This document shows, in pieces, positions 57,570-64,000 of a stretch of 64,000 bases of DNA (positions within the stretch are counted from its first letter, which is position 1; each line of letters begins with the position of its first letter). Below the pieces are notes generated by a model. The model was not told the DNA's origin, ran no database searches, and worked only from the letters and a program-made list of their open reading frames with translations. The translations under genes and the position numbers were made by a program. The stretch is from Aphrophora alni (lineage: Eukaryota; Arthropoda; Insecta; Hemiptera; Aphrophoridae). The stretch is taken from positions 14,537,138 to 14,601,137 of the forward strand of contig OY740771.1 of the NCBI GenBank assembly GCA_963513935.1, written 5' to 3'.

Positions 57570-57870
57570 TAGGGATTGCTCACACAGGAAATGCACTCTA
57601 TACTGCAGGCAATATGAGTGCTTTACTTGAACAGTTCAAGTGAGACGTTTTTTACCACTCGTCATACATCAAGTGATTACCATCGCTTTACAAAAATGAG
57701 AGTCTGGTTTGTTACTCAACATTTGAAACAAATGAAGAGTTGATAAATGGCGTGGAATTCTTTGGCGGCAAATTTCACTGACGAGGGAATGCAATACCTG
57801 GTATCGCGATACAAGTTTCTAAATGGAGGAGGTGACTACGTTCATAAACAATGTAAATATGTACCTTTGT
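57570..57870 (+). pseudogene. mariner transposase C-terminus, degenerate
   Basis: Read across frames: CACACAGGAAATGCA in the place of the HDNA box, then NMSALLEQF, a stop, DVFYHSSY, DYHRF (the last catalytic Asp with the DYH signature of DD34D mariners), then TFETNEELINGV, LAANFTDEGMQYLVSRY and LNGGGDYVHKQCKYV. This matches the C-terminal third of insect mariner transposases, which normally end in an EGI..LV.RY..C....GDYVEK region. There are at least two frameshifts and several stops, and the first Asp of the pair is not preserved. The 80-codon frame starting at 57747 is only its tail. Confidence 0.85.
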
Positions 57871-57879
57871 ATATGATAA

Positions 57880-58395
57880 ATTGTTTTATCTTTACAACAG
57901 TTTTATTTACTACTCAAAAGAAAGTTAATTTTAAGCGAGTTCTCGTACTAAAAATGCAAAATGTTACAGCTTTTTTAAATATGTATTGATATAAAATGTT
58001 AAATACATATAACGTTGTCAGTATATTCATACAAACTTTGGTGTAAATTTCTCTCAAGTATAGGTTAAATCTTGAATAGATATTTCCCCAGAATAGAAAT
58101 GAACTAAATCCATTAGGTTTTGTTTGCACAAACGTCTGAAGTCTATCGCATGACTTGAACATTGACTTTGTTGATACGTTGCTTGTTCACAAGAGAATCT
58201 AAATTATTTCTGAAGTGTAATCACTCGTTCAACATTGACAAACTTCTGATTGTTCTATCCTACAATCTGTGGCACTCAGCAATCACTTAGATTCGTGAAA
58301 ATCTACGTATATACTTTCACACAATGTTTCAAAACTACCCACATGCAATAAATGCACTGTTTCACTGTCATTTTACTCGTATTCGTAAATGTAGA
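57880..58395. other. Gene-free stretch
   Basis: No feature recognised. Confidence 0.4.
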
Positions 58396-58399
58396 GAGA

Positions 58400-58700
58400 G
58401 TTAGTTACACGATGTGTCAAAAAATCTATGTCTAGTTTTTTTCTGATATATCCGTTTTGGAATATCTGTCCTGTGCAGTGCACTTCATCCCCAAAGGCGT
58501 GGGTCTATTTAATTCGAATTTGATATGTGGAAATATTTTGCCCATATCTAGATATAGTTTTCATTTTTTCTATTACTCAAAATTTAAAGATAGCTCTCTT
58601 AAAAAAATAAAATTACTATTTTGTGAAAATCTACTTAAACTATTGTAATCAAAATTTTCTCTAAATTTTGCCTGTAAAAACCTAAACAAAAAAATTGGTT
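58400..58700 (+). repeat. Family F dispersed repeat
   Basis: GTGTCAAAAAATCTATGTC, TGATATATCCGTTTTGGAAT, CCCATATCTAGATATAG and GTGAAAATCTACTTAAACT. Diverged copy of 56935-57310. Confidence 0.55.
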
Positions 58701-58709
58701 GATATGTAA

Positions 58710-59525
58710 AATGTATGATGAATTAATTAGGGTGTGAACCACTAAAATATTTTCCTTTTCGTGAGTTCATATAAAAATCTTACATAACCAGCCGCTACAA
58801 TATCATTCCTAAAGTTATAATTTTTCGTTTTCGATATTTTTTTGTAATTGTTTCATAAATTCGATTTACTTCTATTATTTTATTTTTTATTATATTCCTT
58901 TTTGGTTGTTGATATAGAATCGTTATTTGGGTTTTTTATTGTTATACTTTTATTAGTTTTACATTTTGTAGCTATCCGGTATAATACATGTTTCATTTGA
59001 ACAATTTGAAGTTTTATATTTTCAGTTTTCCTTCTTCATTTGTGGCAGATTATCAATTCTGATTCTAAATCCACTTATTAAAAAACTAATTAGTTTTTAA
59101 ATGACTCTGTTAGTTTACGAAATTAATCGGATTGGAAAATTCGAGTTTAAAAAACCTAACGTTATAAAAATTGGAAAAACTTATAAAATTTCAAGTTTTG
59201 ATCAAATAAACTTTTAATTTGGGTAGAAATATCATCTCTGTTGAATTAAAAGAGTTTAAAATGTATTTACCAAAACTGTTTGCTTTAAAAATGGATAAGA
59301 AACAATTATTATTGAAGAACTTAATAAAAACGTTTACAGTTTAATTTATAACTTTTTAAAAGGGTGATAAATCTCCTATGGTGGAGTTCAAATAATAAGT
59401 TGTCGTTTCCCATTATAGAGAGAGATAGTTAAGGGATTAATTCTGGTAAAAGTTACAGCTTACTCAAAAAAGTATGATATAGTATTAGGTTAATTATTTG
59501 TAGAGGAATCGTTTGAATATTCTAG
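58710..59525. other. Gene-free AT-rich stretch
   Basis: Nothing recognised. Confidence 0.45.
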
Positions 59526-59527
59526 GA

Positions 59528-59880
59528 GTTAACTAATTTCTTATTATTTTTCTTTTAAAAAAATTAATAAATGTTGCTACATTTAATATCTGCTATAATA
59601 TTTTGTTAAATTATTAAAGCAGCATTTGAATTTCCAAAGATGAACTAATTTCTTGATATTTTGCTGAAACAAAAATTTAATTCTCACGAAACGTGCTATA
59701 ATATTTTATTAATTCATTGAAGAATTACTTAATTTGTTAATATTTTGCTAAAATAAATTTAATTCTCCAGAAATATGTTATAAAGTTTTGTTCATTCATT
59801 AAAGGATTTTCGAATGCTAGATGAATAATTTAAGTTATCTGTTATTCTAAAACAGATGTTAAAATTTATTTGATAATTTA
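59528..59880 (+). repeat. Diverged tandem repeat, unit about 80-110 bp, 3-4 copies
   Basis: Units begin near 59528, 59643, 59725 and 59824. The pattern is AACTAATTTCTTGATATTTT, AAATTTAATTCTC, GTGCTATAATATTTT, AATTCATTGAAG. Confidence 0.6.
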
Positions 59881-60043
59881 AATCGTTTAACTTTGCAAGA
59901 TAATTTTTTAAAAAACAAATATTTTCAAGGGAAAGGAATTATTATTATCGTATTATTATCATTTTATTACTGCAAATACACCTGTTTTAAAAGTTTATAG
60001 TAGACAGCTTGTCACTTAATATCATATTACATAAATCATACAC

Positions 60044-60047
<4 letters not shown>

Positions 60048-60098
<51 letters not shown>
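60048..60098. repeat. (AT)n microsatellite
   Basis: About 25 AT units. Confidence 0.98.
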
Positions 60099-60100
<2 letters not shown>

Positions 60101-60535
60101 AATGTGATTAAAAACAAATACTTAATCAATAACAATTTAAAAATACACACATCATTACAATACTAAGAATTTATACATTACGCTGTACAATACTAATAAT
60201 AAAGGTACAGCAATAACTTTTAAAGATTTTTATCTTGTAAAAAGTCAAGAATATCTTTAATATTATTTGCCTAATAACAGCCATTTACAATTTTTTTAAA
60301 TTTGTAATTTGAAATTTGTTTTCAAGTAATATAAAAGAATTTTTTTCAGGAAATTAAGCCTGTAAATTGTGTATAACAATATATACAATCTTTCTGTTCC
60401 CATAATTTTGCACAAGATTCCACAAACCTGTTAAGCTGTGTGATTAAAATTTGTGCAACATTTTCTGGATCATTTATTAAATAAATTTTTCAATCAATTT
60501 TCATTGCATAAAGTACATAATACTTGTTTGCAAAC

Positions 60536-60658
60536 CTTGAAGATGGAAATCCTTAAAGAGTTCAACCGTGGAATTGAGAAGTCGTGAGCCTGCTGGCCTC
60601 TGTCCTGCAATGACGCCTCCGGCAGAGCGAAACCGAGACGAATTCGAGTCTACACCCT
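60536..60658 (-). CDS. Candidate internal host exon, 123 nt, phase 1-1
   Basis: On the minus strand the sequence changes abruptly from AT-rich to about 55% GC after TTTATTAG and returns to AT-rich after CTTCAAG|GTTTGC. Between acceptor and donor lie 123 nt: AG + 40 sense codons + G, a symmetric phase 1 exon. The translation is GVDSNSSRFRSAGGVIAG, QRPAGSRLLNSTVELFKDF, HLQ. Codons are mixed (GCC, GGC, GTC, CTC, TCC, ACG), unlike any neighbouring frame. I do not recognise the protein; the Ser/Arg/Gly-rich piece looks like a linker or cytoplasmic segment. The open frame extends through both splice sites (60501-60692), so a plain short ORF is an alternative. Acceptor and donor are acceptable, not strong. 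Confidence 0.45.
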
Positions 60659-60699
60659 CTAATAAATTTAAGTTATAATGTAGAGTCTGCAAACACCAT

Positions 60700-61080
60700 G
60701 ATTGATTTTATAAGACTTTCTTTTTTAATCGTAAAGTAGAGGTTTTTTAATGTATATCTGACTTAAATCATATGTATGATTGATTACTTTCATTGATTAT
60801 GATAGATATTTATTTTTTTACTACTTTATATATACTTTAACTTCTATATAATTTTTTTCTGCTTGTGTTTTCTCGTACGTTGACAGTCGCCATTTTGAAA
60901 CTATAAACTGAGTATTTTATTAGAGAGTGCGATGAAATCGTTTACAATTTTTACTGTTCTGTTAAAACTTGCACAAACTATCATTGAAACACATTATTTT
61001 GTTATATTTTTTTTCAAATTTCCCAATAATTATTAAACGTATTACGTATTTTTAACACTAATATGAGTACACTTCAGTTT
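60700..61080. other. Gene-free stretch
   Basis: AT-rich with no feature. If the exon at 60.6 kb is real, this is upstream intron. Confidence 0.4.
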
Positions 61081-61084
61081 GTCA

Positions 61085-61310
61085 TCTCGAAGGACCTAGC
61101 TGGATCGACACCTTTTGTCTTTAGTCTTGGGTTAGATGGCTCTCTATCATCTTTCCTATCAAGTCTTTCTGATTAACCTTTATACTTTATTTACTTCGAC
61201 GATATTAGAAAATTCGAGGGGTTTTGTTATGTTTTTGTCTTCCTTTTATTATAAGGTGATGATGATCGAAAGTGTTTTTTGCCCCTTTAAACGGCAAGAA
61301 ATAAAGATAA
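61085..61310 (-). repeat. Family A dispersed repeat, copy 14
   Basis: Reversed copy: CTCGAAGGACCTAGCTGGAT, AGTCTTGGGTTAGATGGC, CTATCATCTTTCCTATCAAG, AGGTGATGATGATCGAAAG and CCCTTTAAACGGC. The 86-codon plus frame is a shadow. Confidence 0.88.
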
Positions 61311-61319
61311 CCTACTTCT

Positions 61320-61730
61320 CAAAACAATTTTATGAGTATGTTTTTTTGGAGAGATGTGGAATAAAGTTTTTCTTTCGAAATACTACAGAATATTAACATC
61401 TTAACATTATAAATCTTAAGTTTTTTAATAGGTGAAATGGTAATAGACTAAATAAAACCAATAGAACAGAAGATTGTACAACAAACCTAACAATCCAGGA
61501 AAATAAGAATATTAGACTATGTGATAAAAGTTTTAATCATACAATTTTACGTTGAAAAAAACCTGTGTTGCTTTTAAACCGATTATCGACATCTTTCAAA
61601 CCAATCCACTACCTTTTTAATTAAGAAATAAAGGAAATATAAACAAGTTAGGATAGGTTAGGTTAGGTACACAAAATGTTTACCTCCGTTTGTTTAATGT
61701 TCACGTTTCTAGCTTCTCCGAAGAAGTGAT
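61320..61730. other. Gene-free stretch with a short (GGTTA)n tract
   Basis: GGATAGGTTAGGTTAGGTAC at about 61650 is a three-unit telomere-type tract. Nothing else recognised. Confidence 0.5.
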
Positions 61731-61734
61731 TTTC

Positions 61735-62230
61735 GAAATGGCGTTCATCAGTTGTCGTCAATCGGTAAGCACGTTCGTGACTATAGTAGTGTGCTCATAT
61801 AGAACCCTATTGTCATACAGAAAAATCAAAATGAAAATAGTGATCATTTAAATCGGTTTTTTATAATATATTCTGTGTTAAAAGTTATAACACACTAAAT
61901 TAGCAGATTTCAATTTTACGTTTAATGGTACTAACCCCACCCATCCGACAACAAATATTGAAAAGAGTAATTTCGAAACCTCACCTCCCCCAAAAATGTG
62001 CTAATCATAAGAAACCAGATCCAGCAAAACAGAGTTACTGACATGAGCGAAGCGAGCTTGGACTGTTCAATACATAGCCTACACATCTAGCCGACATCCA
62101 GAAAGGGGTGTTATATGAGGTTGAGAAAACTTGGTGTAACAACTGTTTCAAACTTACCTTATACTCTGTAAGACCCTTAAAATACCAATATAGTTTAACA
62201 TTTCATAAAAGGACAGACCGTTCCTACAGA
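61735..62230 (+). repeat. Family C dispersed repeat, copy 7
   Basis: AGTGTGCTCATATAGAACCC, TTTAATGGTACTAACCCCAC, GACATGAGCGAAGCGAGCTT, GTGTAACAACTGTTTCAAA and TTTCATAAAAGGAC. One of the longest copies. Confidence 0.85.
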
Positions 62231-62239
62231 TCAACTTGT

Positions 62240-62885
62240 TTCCAATGGTGGATTAAATACAAATGTGGTTAAATTCGGTTTTACAGAGGCTGTGAAACTC
62301 TATTTGCTAAACGTTTTATTAAAATTCATTGAAGTTCATGGACATTCGTATTTCGGAATTTGCTAACAGTACTGCTACAGGACTAGATGTATTAATTATT
62401 TATTCTACGTGTTATTGGAAACTATGAGAGACTGGTACAGAAAGCTCTGTGTCTAAGAAGTTTTTGGATTCTGCGGGTTGGTCAAACCGATCCGTGTATA
62501 AATACTAACACATTCGGTTAGTATTTATATGCAGTGAAGTTAGTAATGATTTTCCATGTTTCAAACAGAGAATCTCTTCCCATGGATAATTAAGGTAGAT
62601 GGTACAGAACGAGAGGAAAACTTCCAATGAGGGAAGTGTTAGATAGTGAAAAGACCCACAATTTGGATAGAGTTCACCAGGTATTTGCACGATCCCGATT
62701 GCAACAGTCGAATAAGCTACAACTTATTGTCAGTTAAATGTCCGGGTGAACCTCAGGTTGGTATAATCATTCTAGTAACTGTTAGTGTACTTGCTACTAT
62801 TCTTGTTTAGTTTCACAAGAAGTTCAACCCCCCCCCCCCCATGTGAGCTCAAAGAGTTCCGTGTTAATCCAGAATCCTCAGGAAA
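62240..62885. other. Gene-free stretch
   Basis: No gene recognised. A C11 run lies at about 62829. Minus frames at 62505-62690 and 62772-63011 have no motif, and the latter enters family A. Confidence 0.4.
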
Positions 62886-62889
62886 TTTG

Positions 62890-63145
62890 TTATGTAAAAG
62901 CGAAAACCTTTCGGTCATTATCACCTTATAAAATGAGGTAGAAATAAAGCGTAAACGTAAGACCTCCTCGTCCTTGCATATTCTAATAGTATCAGGGTCG
63001 GAAAAGAACAAGAGTTGGTCAAAGAGAGATTTGATAGGAAAGATAACAGATAGAGGTCTAACTCAAGGCTACGTGAAAAACATAGTCCAGTGAGAATTAA
63101 TAAAGATTGCTACATCGGTTTCACTCTGAGGGGTATCGACAGGAA
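62890..63145 (+). repeat. Family A dispersed repeat, copy 15
   Basis: AAAAGCGAAAACCTTTCGGT, CATTATCACCTTATAAAATG, AAGAACAAGAGTTGGTCAAA, GGTCTAACTCAAGGCTACG and TTTCACTCTGAGGGGTAT. Confidence 0.88.
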
Positions 63146-63159
63146 AATCGAAGTACCAA

Positions 63160-63485
63160 TAGAACGAATAATTCAGTTATCAATTTCCTTGGTTTTTCAA
63201 AAAGATAGGATGTTGATCTAACATAAATTCGGGGGAAACTATTGAATTGGATTGGATGTGCTGATCACATATCGGGGTGAAAATCCAACTAGCAGGCTTA
63301 CAATTCCGGTTGTGTAGTTGTTTACGAGTTAAATCTATTCCGGGCATTAAAAGTTGTTTTGTTGATCCAAAATATATGTAAACTACAAATTGATTGGTAA
63401 CGAATTCTGGTGGTTTAGATTAGAATTACAAGACTGGAACTCGGTGTGCTGACCATATATTGGGCTGAAAAGTGAACTAGTAGGA
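63160..63485 (+). repeat. Family H repeat units, first block
   Basis: Units GATGTGCTGATCACATATCG and GGTGTGCTGACCATATATTG, each followed by GGGGTGAAAA or GGCTGAAAAG and an ACTAG(C/T)AGG motif. Two loosely repeated units; further text at 63885-64000 and near 1340-1430. Confidence 0.55.
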
Positions 63486-63740
63486 TTCCCTTAGGGGCTC
63501 ACTCAAAGTGGGTACGAGTTTAACAAATCATGGAATCATAGCTGGATATATATCTTTCTTCTTTTAGTCTTGGGTTAAATCCCTCTCTTTCATCTTTCCT
63601 ATTACGTATTTTTTGACCAAATCTATTTTTCTTCCGACTATGACACTATTAGAGTATTGGAGGGCTAGGGGTCTCTATTTTTCTTTTCTTACTTTATTTA
63701 TAAGGCGATGGTGATCGCAAAGTTTTCCCCTTTAAACAAA
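63485..63740 (-). repeat. Family A dispersed repeat, copy 16 (near full length)
   Basis: Begins CCCTTAGGGGCTCACTCAAA, then AGTCTTGGGTTAAATCCCTC, TTTCATCTTTCCTATTACG, CACTATTAGAGTATTGGAGG, AAGGCGATGGTGATCGC and CCCCTTTAAACAAAG. With 14775-15015 it defines both ends of the family. Confidence 0.9.
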
Positions 63741-63759
63741 GAGATAATAAAAACCACTT

Positions 63760-64000
63760 ATTTTCCGACAGTAAAGTGTCTGTCTAAGCTGTAAATTGTG
63801 AAAATAGCTAGTGATATCGTTTGGTTTTACTAGGGTGTTTTTCATTTTTACTAACCGTATGGGCAAAAACACAATACGTAGCGAAGGCTAGAATTACAAT
63901 GATGGGAACTCTATATGCTAACATCTTTAGCTCAAAACCCAAGTAGCAATATTACAATTCTCTTTTGGTGTACGAGTGATTCGGGATCAATTTCCTTGGG
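63760..64000. repeat. Family H repeat unit at window end
   Basis: AAGGCTAGAATTACAATGAT and GGGAACTCTATATGCTAACA resemble the 1340-1430 and 63.2-63.5 kb units. Truncated by the window end. Confidence 0.45.

Overview
The window reads as an arthropod, almost certainly insect, nuclear chromosome. It is very AT-rich, has no prokaryote-like gene layout, and carries arrays of the insect telomeric pentamer TTAGG (read here as CCTAA). It also holds remnants of mariner/Tc1-like, Mutator-like (MULE) and LINE proteins typical of insect genomes. The species cannot be fixed from the sequence. No complete, recognisable host gene is present. Almost every explainable base belongs to transposable-element fossils, fold-back elements, satellites or dispersed repeats. 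Most open reading frames are chance openings or lie inside repeats.

Layout. 1-5 kb: a paired-inverted retroelement tail (family B) and two small terminal-inverted-repeat (TIR) transposons with intact target duplications. 9.6-10 kb: an uncharacterised open frame with coding-like codon use. 10.6-11.6 kb: a tandem satellite. 12.9-13.6 kb: a dead Tc1/mariner-superfamily transposase. 19.4-21.2 kb: a tandem array interrupted by a family B copy with a 12-bp target duplication. 21.9-23.5 kb: a family C repeat split by a fold-back element. 24.0 kb: a well-spaced TATA/Inr promoter and a short first exon on the minus strand. 24.5-25.8 kb: a 47-bp minisatellite. 30 kb: a pre-miRNA-like hairpin and a split family A copy. 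35.7-37.8 kb: a 2.1-kb element with long inverted repeats. 38.3-39.5 kb: telomeric repeats plus an internally inverted LINE, bracketed by an 82-bp direct repeat. 41.8-44.6 kb: a MULE transposase fossil and two ~740-bp direct repeats. 47 kb: a hAT-type MITE nested in family C. 47.4-48.8 kb and 53.1-54.5 kb: long fold-back elements, the second containing a perfect 65-bp-arm hairpin. 55.4-56.1 kb: three tRNA-like SINEs. 57.6 kb: a dead mariner transposase. 60.6 kb: a candidate internal exon on the minus strand.

Two families dominate. Family A (~250 bp, about 16 copies, both orientations) starts near TTGTTTAAAGGCGAAAA and ends near CTCACTATAGTGAGCCCCTGAGG. Family C (~400-800 bp, at least 7 copies) is recognised by GCTTCGCTCGTGTCAGTGTC-like text. 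Family B and its relatives carry a CTGAAGA...GAAAC...GTC signature that can be folded as a minimal hammerhead ribozyme, as known from Penelope-like elements.

Nesting gives a relative history: hAT MITE inside family C; fold-back inside family C; family A inside a degenerate minisatellite; family B inside a tandem array; telomeric DNA plus LINE inside family C. The features most likely to matter to the host are the promoter/first exon near 24.0 kb and the exon near 60.6 kb, both on the minus strand. They could belong to one or two genes whose remaining exons lie outside the window or were not recognised.
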